Source of the DNA: Cruorifilaria tuberocauda
Taxonomy: Eukaryota; Nematoda; Chromadorea; Rhabditida; Onchocercidae
Direction of reading: 5' to 3'
NCBI GenBank assembly: GCA_013365365.1
Contig: JABVXU010000052.1
Coordinates: forward strand, 1-64,000
Length of the DNA: 64,000 nt
Position numbers and translations under genes: made by a program. Shown piece by piece: positions 1 through 11,800 of this stretch (within the stretch, counting starts at the first letter, position 1; each line of letters begins with the position of its first letter). The notes under the pieces were generated by a model. It did not search any database and was not told where the DNA came from. It saw only the letters and a list, made by a program, of their open reading frames with translations.

Positions 1-3000
1 TATAATTCCATCATCTTCACATTTAACATTTCGGTTTCTTACTGACATCTTTGAGAAAATAAAGGAAGAAATCATGCAGCTATCAGTTTTGATCAGAAGA
101 AGAATTTAATAGATGTTTTAGAAAGAAATGATTAAAAAATTTGCAATTCTATTATTGAAAAAGCAAGACCATTTTGACAACCTTATGATTAAGAAAGTCA
201 CTGAACTAGGAAGTTTCTTCTAAAAAAATTGAATATTTCATTTTCAATTTCTATATTTCAGTTAGAATAATAGTTTTTGGGCTAGAAGATATGTTAGTTG
301 TGATAAAATTGCATCAAATTTTATGAAAGCAATTGTTTCCTCAGTTTCTTATCATTATAATTAATTAGTTCGCTTTTGCATTGCAGTAATTGACGTTCAT
401 TACCAATTGCTGAATATTTTAAATAATTCTTCATTTAATTATTCAATTCTAAATTGAGAATTTGCGTAATTGAACATGCAAGAGATAAAAAAGTACTTCA
501 GTAATCAAAACAAATTAAAAATTTATTCGATTAAATCATTTTTTAATTTATATGAAAGAGCGAGAATAAATACAACGTGAATAAAGCACGTAAATACGTT
601 CAATTGCAAAATTACTCTTACTAATATTTTCTACAAAGTAGCAAAACAAACCTGTTATTCGCCTTCATAAATTTTCTAAATTACATAGCTATAAAGAGCA
701 TTTCGTCGAATTTCTGAAGCCACACATATTTTCCTAAGTATATGCTTATTTAATTAATTGGAAAAAATTGCATTTTAATGGTTATAAAAAAAATCCAAGC
801 AACCAAATACGTTGAGTTGAAGTTACACCCTGAAATATATATGCCTGAAATATATATGGCTGCAAATTTTGAAGAATTGATAAGAGATATTAATTACATT
901 CATAACTGGTAATAAATGGGAAAAAAACGGATTTGTGTAATCAAGAAAAGAAAACTGAAATTATAATAATACAATTCTGTTTATTTAAAATTCGTTTTAA
1001 TTTCCAATCTGACACATTCATTGATGCGAACTTATTTAAAATTTCACTAACAGTTTTTGTATAATATTTGCATAATTTGCTTTTATCAGCACTATTTTAT
1101 TGCTATCTAATACAGTATAGTCCCCGAGTTATAAATTTTTTTTATTTTAAATTGTGAAATTTAAGTCAGCTTTTGGTTATCTTGCAAAATAACACAATGA
1201 AGCAATTCATTTTTAATAAAAGTGAGCTTGATTAATTTTCTGCACTAAATATTTAGATAAAAATTATTTAATGACGTAGTTAAATACAAATAAAAAGTTT
1301 GTGGATTGAAAAGTGGAGAATATTGAATAAATTTAATGAAGAAACATTAAAAAATTAAGTTAATCATATTTTCAAATTCGGAAAATGCAGCATAGATACT
1401 GTATAATTATCACAATATTTTAAGTGTTAATGATTTTTCATTTCTGCGAATTATTTTCAATTTTTACGAATAATTAAAAAAGAACAAGTTTCTCTATTGA
1501 AAATTCAAAGAATCAAAAAAGCTAAGTAAAAATAATTAAAATTTGCAATGAAACTTTTATCAGAAAAATTTTTTAATTGCGTGTACGAGAAACTAACCTA
1601 ACCAAAATTTATTTTAAATTTTACTGAGAAAAAATATCTGAGAAGAATTTTTTCACAAGTATTATTTAGTTAATAATTTTTAATTACTTAGTTATTTAGT
1701 AAATAATAGAAAAGACTTAAACGTATTATTGTATGTCAAATATGTACCAAATTTAAAAGGAAACAAAAACAAAAAATATTTATAAACAAAAGGTATTAGT
1801 TGTGATTTGAATTAATCAAATTGAATCAGTACTAATTAAACTAGCAATAATTTGAAAGTTTGTTGATTATCAGAATTTAACTTGCCTTTTCAGGAAATGA
1901 TATCAAACTTTCAACAAAAAATATTTAAGTCAAAAATAAAATATAGGAGATATTGCAATATCAGCAGCAACGATAATAGGAAAACGAATAAATGATATTA
2001 TATTGTCTGCTTTTACTTTCATTACCCATTTATCATACGAAAAGCTTGAGCGATTATAACTGATTAATACATTAATTTAATTAAATGATTGATTTCGTGC
2101 AGTAAAAATGGAAATTAATACGATAATTCTTATACAAACTATATTATTAAAGTGTAAACTGATTTTACAATTACCGTACTTCGGGAGCGAATAGATAGAT
2201 TTAAAACTAAAATTTCTGCAAATTTGCACGTTTCAATTCAAAATCATCTTTTTTTTAATGCTTACAGTTTTTAAACTTACACTGATAGTATGTTTTTAGA
2301 ATTTTATATTTGAAAAAAAGGATGTAATTAATATAATGACTAGCTTGATAAAGCTGAATAACTAATTTAAAAATTTCTTTGCTAATTCTAATTAGCATGA
2401 TGAATAAGATAATCTGATAAATTATGTTTAATTAATAAATTGTAATCAATCGCCTCTTATTAATTAAATTGTAGTAACCAGGTAAATCTGCAGTTGTTTT
2501 CGTAACGGAAAACAACTGGATTGAAAAAAACATTCCAAAAGTTGAAGATTTTTCCCACTTCTAAAAAAAAAATTATCGCTGCTGAATCATTTATAGGTGG
2601 GAAAAATTTTAAGCTAAGCAAAAAATAAAAAGCAAAACTGAAAACTATCAAAAACGACTAATCACCACGTTACGCTCCTGTATATATTTTAATGGGATTC
2701 GCAAAGAATATTGAAAGTAAACTTCGTTGTTGTAATTTTCATAATTATGTCAATAATAAATTAATAAAAACAATGGTTTAAAAATCTTCGAACTTTTGAC
2801 ATCCTTATAACAATGCGTAGGATTTAGTAAATGAGTTTTTTTTAGAATTTTGAATTCCTGTGGCATTTGATCTTATGAAGTTGTTTGGAATGGCAGTAAA
2901 TTAATTCAAAAAAATTTTCAAACATATATAGGAAATGACTCGAATATTGTTTGAGAAGATGGCTGACCAGCTACCGAAAACAATTCAAATTAAAAGCTTC

Positions 3001-3175
3001 TAATGAGCTCTGGAATTTTCAACTCAACAAAATTAATGGTATTTCCGGAAGCAACTTCTGATAACTTCTGATGATTCTGATAATCCCATAATATAGAATT
3101 ATTCGTCATATTTCATATTCACATTCAATTTCCTTACTTTCGCAAAAACCGTTCTTTTTATTTTAGGAATTTCTA
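1..3175. other. AT-rich stretch with no recognised gene
   Basis: I found no convincing exon here on either strand. Open frames are short, rich in Phe, Leu, Ile and Asn, and are not flanked by paired splice signals. The last 15 bases before 3167 form a pyrimidine-rich acceptor that belongs to the gene starting at 3176. The stretch may hold its promoter and introns or UTRs of genes outside the window. Confidence 0.5.
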
Positions 3176-3645
3176 ATGATTAAGACAATCATCATTTTGT
3201 TTTCTTGCTATTTCTTTGTTGTTACCGAAAAAGAAGAGCAGCTGAAAGGCGTTAGAAATGTTCGTATTCACATTCCAATCAACGGATCACGAACCATTGA
3301 TTTCGGATTTAAAGTTCGCAATGCTCTTGCATTTTTCCCCAAAAATGATAAATTTAATGAACGCTTCATGATGCTTATTAGAAATGGACGCTTAGATCGA
3401 GAAGGGGTAATGTAATTGCTTAATTCTCAGTTGATTCAATGAATTTATTTCATTTTTGTTTCATTTGATATATTTGGGAATTTATTTCTTAAATTCAGAT
3501 AAAACTTTATGAAGGACGTGTGTATTATTCGAGTGGAAAATTCCGTATTCGAGATTTTCAAGAGAGCGATACAACAGTATTACTTATTAAAGGACCGAAT
3601 GGTGCACTACAAAAGTACTCTATTGAAGTAGAAAATGATGAGTAA
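3176..3645 (+). CDS. Small secreted protein, possible Ig-like fold, family not recognised
   Basis: Two exons, 3176-3406 and 3499-3645, joined by a GT-AG intron in phase 0, give 125 residues. Residues 1 to about 17 (MIKTIIILFSCYFFVVT) are strongly hydrophobic and look like a signal peptide, so the product is probably secreted. The rest alternates hydrophobic and polar residues as in a beta-sandwich. The segment FRIRDFQESDTTVLLI, late in the protein, resembles the strand-E-to-F region of Ig-type domains, although the usual cysteines and tryptophan are missing. The start is chosen because a strong acceptor (TTTTATTTTAG) ends ten bases upstream, which suggests a trans-splice site. An AATAAA lies at 3839-3844, about 195 bases past the stop. 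I do not recognise a named family, so the Ig-like fold is an inference from pattern only. Confidence 0.6.
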
Positions 3646-4034
3646 CATTTGATAGCTGATATAAGTCTGAGTAATTTTATTATTCAGTGATTTGTGTTGA
3701 TAAAAAATTGAAATTGTGATGTTAAAAAGACATATATATTTGATGAACAATTATGCAATATTTTGAAGCAAACGACAATTTGTCTTGAGTAATTATGAAA
3801 TCTATGTTAATTCTTTGTCAAGATGTTAGCTATTAGTAAATAAAAATTTTGATTGTTAACAACTTTATAAAAAGCTGCCTTCTTATAAACTCTCATGAGA
3901 AAACATTTGCGAATAAAAATAAAAAATTTTCTAATTACTTGAATGGAACATTATTATTAAGCTCTATGTTATAAATATTTGTAATTGTTAAAGCATCACA
4001 TAGAAAACAAAAAAACAATGTAACAACATACATA
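3646..4034. other. 3' regions of two convergent genes
   Basis: This AT-rich stretch lies between the stop of the + strand secreted-protein gene and the stop of the minus-strand DNMT2 gene. It holds an AATAAA at 3839-3844 in the right place for the first gene. I see nothing else in it. Confidence 0.5.
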
Positions 4035-4554
4035 TTACATTTTTAAGAAATGTTGAATAAGCAAAGTAACACCAGAAACAGTAATACTATTACCAAGTGC
4101 ATGATACATTTGTTTTGTTGAGATATTGGGTGGCTTGACAAAAGTTCTAGGGAATCCCAATAAATTAGCTATTTCACGCCAGGAAAAGTACCGAATTTGA
4201 CAGTGCATGAAATTCGTGCAACTATCAGACAGTGCCAAATTTCTCAACTGTTGAATATTTATGCCTTGATCCTGAAATAATAACAATATAAGCCTTTGAT
4301 ATGTAATATATGAAGAAGATAATAAATAAGATAGCATATCAAAGTTTTAGTGTTAACCGCATTATATATATAACTTATAACGTTAGATTTGAAATTCGCA
4401 CTTAAAACCATAATGCGAAATCAGCATCACTTTTGTAAATCTACAGTTTCTAGGAAGAAGGTTACTTAACTTCGCATGATAAGCATTCATTTTTGTCCAC
4501 TAGTTGATTTTTATGGATTACCATTAGTTAATGTTAACCGCATTATATGCGTAC

Positions 4555-4586
<32 letters not shown>

Positions 4587-7176
4587 TACAGAAGGCATGA
4601 AACTTCCGAAACGGTTCAAATGTTTTGTGCACAATATTCAATAAAATATCCTCGTCAAAAGCTGCTAACCTAAAGCTATATTTGTTTAAGTTCTTATGAA
4701 AAAATATTTTAAAAGATTTGATTACTGCATAATTGTTTTTTATAGGCTGCTATTCAAATATTTTAAGTACTTTCATAAAATACCACTGAAAAGTAATAGT
4801 AAAATAGTTTGCAAACTTAACCGGAAGACCTTGAATTGATAGTCTTTGCAAAAAAAAATGCTAAAAGAATCCCTAAACTTAGTTTAGACTTAAACTTCGT
4901 TCGAGGATGAGAAATACAAAACTTAGATTTCAAACAGCAAAAGTTTTCAAATGTTCGTACCTCAATTTTGTTAGAAAATTGTAATAGAATGGGTCCGGTA
5001 CCAACCACGTAATGATAGTAAGATTTGGTAAAACAGGATGAATGATAGCTATGTGGTGTTACAAAGGACATAACATTTCCGAAACGTTTAACTACTTCGT
5101 GTGAAATGACCAAAGAACCATCTTCATTTGCATCACTGCATAAATATTCACCTTAAAAAATTATTCATTATACGTTTTCGACCAATTTATATTTAGAAAA
5201 CAAACGTCCCTATATCAAAAAATGGACATCAAATCTAGCACAGCTAAAAAATTTATCCGTCTTAACCACTAATATAAACTTTTACCGATAGCCTTTTGGT
5301 GAAAAACTGTCGCACTATTTACTGGCCACGTTGAAATAATTTTGCTAATCATTGGAATGATACAATGCTTTGCAAGTTTAGCCAAAAGGTAGTACCGAGG
5401 TCTCGAATTCGGAATGCCAATTTCGGTCGGTGAAATAATATATTCCTAGAAAAAAATTTAGTATAAATTGATAAAAATCAAAATCCTTTAGAGAATTTAG
5501 TTTCGTTAGTAAATTAAAATAAATATCATAGAGCTTGAAATCATACATCAGTACGAACCTCAAAACTGTAACATAAATTCGTCAAAGTATTTTTGAGTAA
5601 GTGACAGGCTTCAGAAGTTTCAAAACCGCAAACATTTTCTGTAATAATATAACGCGGAGGATATTTCATAGTCCTCAAAGCGTTGCAGATAGTTACAAAT
5701 GCAACACAACGATGATCCGCTATATCTTTCCTCAATCCTTTCCTGAAAATAATTACATTTATATGCCTTAATTTTTACCAGTTATGGTATATATTTATTA
5801 TAAAATTTTGCATTTTATATTTTTATTTTTATATAATTTTTATAAAATTTTTAAGTTTAATAGATACGTTTGATGGAGAAGTATGCGCAATGCATTTCTG
5901 AGAAGGAAAAGAGAAGTTAAGAATCGTGCTCTGTAACTCCTCATCTTCTCAAAACAAGATCAAAATTGAAATGTTCTCGAATCAAGCAAAATCGACGCTA
6001 AAGTTTAAGAGTTTTGAAATAATAATATCACTTTTCATTTTGGATTTCGAATAGCGCAGCAGCTTTTGCATCATTTAATCAACTATTACAATTGATGAGC
6101 TACCGTGAACTTCACTTTATTTAATTCTACGCAGTTCTCATTGCAACAAGTAAAAATTGGGTATAAAAAAATTTGGAAAAAGAGATAAATTTTCTGCATG
6201 CTTAGGTAACATGGAAAGTTAACAAAGTAAAACATGCTTTGTGAACGGTTGACAAGGTGGTGACATTGCCCATATATCAGCATTATAGTCGTCGTAATAA
6301 TCAGCCGTAAGCTTCTGTAAAACAATTAAACATAATTCTAGTGTACATGCTATGATGTTTCCGTTATGATGAAATTTCATTTTAATTTGATGTTACATCA
6401 GTCTAAATGACGTTAATTCTCAAATTTAATCAGTAAAAGGAGGGATTTCACTTATTATTTCATCACTATTAACAAAAGTTCACTGATTGACATTACTACC
6501 TGCAGCAAGTTTCATATGATAATAAATGATATAATAAATGCAACTTTTTAATTAGCAAATATTATAAGCATATGTTAATTAAATATTGCATCTATTATCT
6601 ATTTATCGTTTAACTTCCTCAGCAATTCTTGTATTTACAATAATCGAAAAATCATGGAGTGACTACTCATCATAAAATCTCACATGTTCAAAATTAAATT
6701 CCTAAAAGCTGTTACTTTGAACTTTGTCTCTGTGCTACCTGCGCATCATTCAGTTTCTCTTACTGTTACAGTACTACGAAATCTTGAACTACAATAAACA
6801 TTTTTATTGATGATATTAGTTATTTTGACAAACGAAAGAAATTTAACTACCTCAATATTGCATTGTTGAATTTCAGTATTCGGAAAATTATACTTGTAAA
6901 TGGCATTCGTAATTGTATTTATATCAAGCGCACGTACGGTTACTTTTAATCCGGCTTCTAAAATGTTTCAAATCAGCAATTAATGTAAATATAAAATATT
7001 TTGATTAATTGATTGGTTAAAAAACGAAGTATTAGACAAATACGATACGATATGTCTGAGAATCTCCCATATTGTAAGGATGTTAGCTACGCCATTATTC
7101 CCATGATATTCAGTTTTTTACCTTGCAAAGCATAATGAAAGCCACCAATTCCAGCAAAGAATTCCAAACACTTCAT
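4035..7176 (-). CDS. TRDMT1: DNMT2 / TRDMT1, tRNA (cytosine-5) methyltransferase
   Basis: Seven exons: 7176-7122, 6957-6851, 6314-6238, 5742-5559, 5445-5286, 5151-4961, 4271-4035. They join in phase to 336 residues, near the usual size. The family methylates C38 of tRNA-Asp using S-adenosylmethionine. Visible motifs: motif I FFAGIGGFHYA near residues 6-16, the catalytic motif IV SPPCQPFT with Cys75, motif VI ENV at 115-117, GIPNSRPRYY (motif VIII region), the DNMT2-specific CFTKSYYHYVVGTG starting at Cys234, and motif X LGNS at 317-320. All key residues are present, so the enzyme looks functional. Intron 3 needs a GC donor at 6237-6236. The first in-frame ATG after an acceptor (TTTTTCTAAG, near 7200) is taken as the start; an upstream exon cannot be excluded. 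The last intron contains an (AT)13 repeat. Confidence 0.93.
4561..4586. repeat. (AT)13 microsatellite
   Basis: An uninterrupted run of AT dinucleotides lies inside the last intron of the DNMT2 gene. Such runs are often length-polymorphic. Confidence 0.9.
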
Positions 7177-8242
7177 TGGCTTATCACCTTCATCATTTCC
7201 TCCTTAGAAAAATGAATCGTTTTACTTTTCACCGATCATTTTAACAAATTTTATAAGCTATTTCAAAATTTATTTAAGTCATCTATCTACTGAAATCACT
7301 TTTGTAATTGATAAAATAATTATATTGCATTAAATATTGCATTCATAAACAAATTTAACATAAACAAAATAACCAAAAAATAAACAAATAAAAAATATTT
7401 TGAAAAGATGACTTCATCCATCGAGTTATTTAATGTTCAGTAATACAATTGGTCAGTAATTAGATGATTTGATCAAATCTATTAGTCTCTCTTCAAAATA
7501 TTTTCTATTCTTTCGAATTTAAGGAATTTTAATTTGATCCATGCTGATTTTGAATCCTTGATGGAAAACTTTGGAGATATTTGGAGGTTATCGAATATAA
7601 ATGCTAACATTAACATGTTCGATTAGAAATTAACGAACGCCTTCATAAATTTTTATTTACCATAATTTAATCGGCAGTCTAATGACGGTTTAGAAAATTT
7701 GCGCTGATAAATTGATCCAAGTAGTAATTCCTCGATTGTAAAGTCATGGCACGATGCTGAAAAATGCCATCTCTGCTATCAGAATACCAGAAATATTTCA
7801 GACCTCCTTCCCAAAACTCTTGGAATGTAAAATTCAGCAAAAAATACCAAAAGCTTGAGAGAAATAGAGCGTCCAAATTTATGCTAGCATTGCTGGGCAA
7901 GTTTGCTATACCAAAATTGCAAAGAAAGTATCTCTGAATTTACCCCTAACTAGCAATTCTAACAGTAAGCTGCGAATTTTTCCCCTAAAAACTTTCAAAC
8001 ACTCCTTAATTGTCGTGCCACGGATCTATTAAAATCTTTTCTTACTTTTTAATACTTAAGAATAATGATTATTAAATGTTAGATTTAAAGCTTAATTTTA
8101 AAATGCATTAAAAACATAGCTATAATAGAAAGAATTACGAAAAAGAACCACCAAAGTTTTTACAGTATATCAAACTTCCCATCATTATGACTCCTTTACA
8201 ACAATCCGTCACATTATGTTTGTACATTGTGTTAATGCTCTG
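7177..8242. other. Gap between DNMT2 and upstream genes; no supported gene
   Basis: This holds the 5' side of the DNMT2 gene, with a probable trans-splice acceptor near 7200. A slightly less AT-rich patch at about 7680-7990 has short open frames in several frames but no family match that I can see. It may be a decayed repeat or an undetected exon. Confidence 0.4.
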
Positions 8243-8570
8243 TTAGAACGGTGTTCTCCAGTAGGGGAGCTATGAAATCAGTCTCTCTTATTAAATATTT
8301 AATTTTCTTAGTCTACAGTTTTAATTATTATTAATAAACAGCAGTACTATAATAATATAATAGAACTCGAAGACAAAGTAAAATGTCAATAGTCTAAACT
8401 AGATTTTCAAAATTTTGATAATGGAAAAATACCTCTACATTACATTGAAGATCCTCACACACAACTTTGATAGACAAATTTAATTGCACAAGTATGATTA
8501 CAATAAAAGATGTTCCAATGCACATGCAAAGAATATTAGCTTTAACTTCCACTAAGTAAGCAACTACCAT
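8243..8570 (-). CDS. Possible 54-residue single-pass membrane protein
   Basis: Exons 8570-8433 and 8269-8243 join in phase 0 across a GT-AG intron. The ATG lies about 19 bases after an acceptor (CACTTTTTAG), so trans-splicing is possible. The predicted peptide has one strongly hydrophobic helix (ILCMCIGTSFIVIILVQLNL) and ends in PYWRTPF. I do not recognise it. The frame stays open upstream of the ATG, so the exon could instead belong to a longer membrane protein with a first exon nearer 8900, but I could not find an in-phase link. It lies between SAS-6 and DNMT2 on the same strand. This is a weak prediction: in AT-rich sequence, short hydrophobic frames arise by chance. Confidence 0.28.
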
Positions 8571-8855
8571 AATGCTTGCAACCAAAAATCTAAAAAGTGA
8601 TGAAATAGATCTTCATGTAGATGTGGATATATGACCAAACAAAATTATTTAAAGAATGTGAAATTCTAAATATATATATTCGATATAGCTAATTAAATAA
8701 ATCATGGAAAGACTTTATTTTAGAAGATATATGGAATAATAAGATCCATTCAAAAAATATGATGCAATGTGACGATTTAAACGCGCCATGATAGATGAAG
8801 CCAGTAACTATAATTTTAAGTACTCATAAAAAAAGCTGGAATTCGTGATGGATAG

Positions 8856-11800
8856 CTATGTTTTAGCTCTTACGCATCCTGCTAAAGCCTGTGCTTCAGT
8901 TGGTGGTGTTACAGCCATCGAATTTGGTTCACTGAAAATATATGGAATTTGAAAATATGTAATTTCCGTAATTCCAAAAACCAAACTGATGTAAATGTGA
9001 GAAATAAATATAAATATCAAAATATCGACTACTTTTTCTTCATAATCGAAAATATTGAAATATGAGCAAATCTTTTTAGAAATCTTATTCAGGAAAACAT
9101 GGGCCTTTGATATCTTAGATATGAAAAGCAGCTCATATATACTGCCCCAAATTTTGTTGAAACTACTCACTCTTCTATTCAACTTATAATCAAAAATGTA
9201 CTTTTCTTTCTGCTGATCTGGAGTTTTTGTCACAATTTCCGCATTTCGTAAAGGTGTAGTTATTTGAGCTGTCCAATTTGTCTGAAACTAATCGACTGTA
9301 ATCAGCTGTAAAAATAATAGCTTAGGAAGTAATTAATGATACTATATAACAAAACCCATGATTTTCAAAAACTCATTTTCTTTTTTAAAAGATTCTCAGT
9401 GAAATCAAAGAACTTTTTTAAGCAGTAAAATTCCTTCAGTTTTTTAAACCGCATTATGATCTAAATTAGCATACCACTCCTAAGACACGTGGATAAATAG
9501 CCGGTACGGCATTTCCGTAAGTCAAATTTGATTGCTGCTGCGACGGACTAATGATGGGTGATCGACGGTATTGAATAAGATCATTGATTACTGGAAAAAC
9601 TCATTTCAGTTGTCAAAGAAAAGAATTTAGAAATTCTTCTTGGAAATACCAAATAACAGTAAGTATGTTATAAATACTCTGTACTTATCGTTCGTTATTT
9701 GGAATGCATGAATTAATTAACTAAAGTATTGACCTAATTTTCTGAAAGCCATCATCCATCAGGTAGATCTGCAGCATATAAATACGAATAAATGTACATT
9801 AGTAATATTATTAAAAATTTCTCAACCTAATGTCGCATTTAACTGCTCACGAATTTTTACAGTCTTTACAATTCAAAAATTTATCAAATCACAGGATATA
9901 AAAGTTTTGCTGAAAACTTTGCTCTTGTCAAGTACAGTGAAGACTCACGTATTTCTTTCTTTTCACATTTAATTTTCCACATATCTGCATCTTTCTTTGC
10001 CTGTTCGCATTCTGCTGATAGATTTTCTAACTGCAAGAAATGATTCAGAAAATATATTTGTAAAATGTTAGGATTTGGATAGGATGCATATAAAATGATC
10101 TTCATAAATATCTAATAATATTTGATTAGTATACAAATATTGCAGAAATAACTAAAACAGCTCTCATATTGGTATGGAATAATCTGTTTTTGTGAAAGAA
10201 TAACAGAAGATGACTTTTGCTCTAAGTTGTGTATTTGAATCAGTCAGAGCATCAATAGTCCTTTTACGTTCTTCCAAATCCTTTTCTATATCATTCGCTT
10301 TTTCATTCATCATTATACCATCGCCAATAGTAGCACGACGAGTTCTTTCCTATAAAAGATAAAAACATTTTTTCTGAATATTTTTGTTAGTACTAATAAA
10401 ACCAACATCTGAAGAATCAAAATTTTTACTACATATCTTATATCCGTTAACATATCCATCGTTGTATATAGTTTCTTATGATGGATACTTTTCTACAATT
10501 TTTACACACTAATCGAGATATTTTTAATTATTTCTTTATTCCATTATGTAGCAACTATCATTATCTTCATGAAAAAAGTATTCCAACAGCTTATCTTCGT
10601 CTAGAATAGAACTATCTTTCAAAAAATGGAAAATGATTCTTCTATAAAATCCAAATCATGAAGGCTAAAAACTTACGCCATACAGCTTCTTAATAATCGC
10701 AACAGCTTTATCATGCTCACTTTTCCAACTATCTACTTCTTCGTTTACAAATTGTAATTTTTCGCGTAGTTCCTTATTTTCTCTGTCAACATCATCTATC
10801 GCATCCTTCAGATCACGTATTTGTATTATTCGGCTATGCGTTTCTTCATCTCTGTCATTTAATTCCTGTTGTAACTCCTCTTTCTTTTGTTCCAAATCAC
10901 GTAGTTGGCTCTCCTGAACCGAAATTATTCATCGGGATAATACTATTATCAAGAGACCATCAACTGTTATTTTATTGAGCTGCTTACAAACATATTTTAA
11001 AGTGATAAGATTTAAATAATCGTAATCAATTTCATTTTCTTTTTGTCTACAAATAAAGTCCACTTTGTATTAAAAATGTTCAAATTTAAATCTAAGAACT
11101 AACAACTAGCATGCCGTAGAAGAATCCAGAACAAATGAATCTTTGAGATTCATTTTTATTCGTTTATAAACTTTCCCATACTACGCATTGGTAAAGTGCA
11201 GCATTATCTACAATAACTGTTCTTATGCAAACCATACAGCCAGTTAATAAAACAAACATACAGAAGTGTCGAGTTCCTCTGTTAAAATATGTATTCTATC
11301 TTCCAGCTGATTAACTTGTTCAATCAGATCATCGATTCGATCACGAAAATCGACTGCTTCTTCTTTTAAAGTACTTACTTCTTGTGTAAGCATCTAAATA
11401 CTATACATATCTAAATTGAATTGTAACACTGCCTGAAGAACGAATCTTTTGCAGAAAGTGAAGAGAACTTTGATGATGAAAATATTACATTAAAAATTTT
11501 GAAATAAAAACTAGTACCTGTCTGTCCGCATGAAGTTCTTCGTTCAATTCTTCCAGTTTACGCTTGCTTTCGGTAATCTGAAGAATGAAGGAAAACATGA
11601 TTACTGGACAAAAACCGAGAAATAAATTCAAAAAATATGACAAAATCTAGAAACGAAGAAATTTTAATCGAGTACAAATAACTCCAACATATGATTACGA
11701 TCCGGCACCGCTCAGGAAACAACCGCCCTTTTTTTCTCTTTCTCTCAATAAGTGAACGATTAATTACGATTAAACATAAAAAAGCGAATTTTTTAATCAT

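Noticed and set aside
7679..7990. Remnant of a retrotransposon or an extra exon near 7.8 kb
   Set aside because: Translations in several frames show no reverse transcriptase, integrase or other domain, and no terminal repeats are visible.
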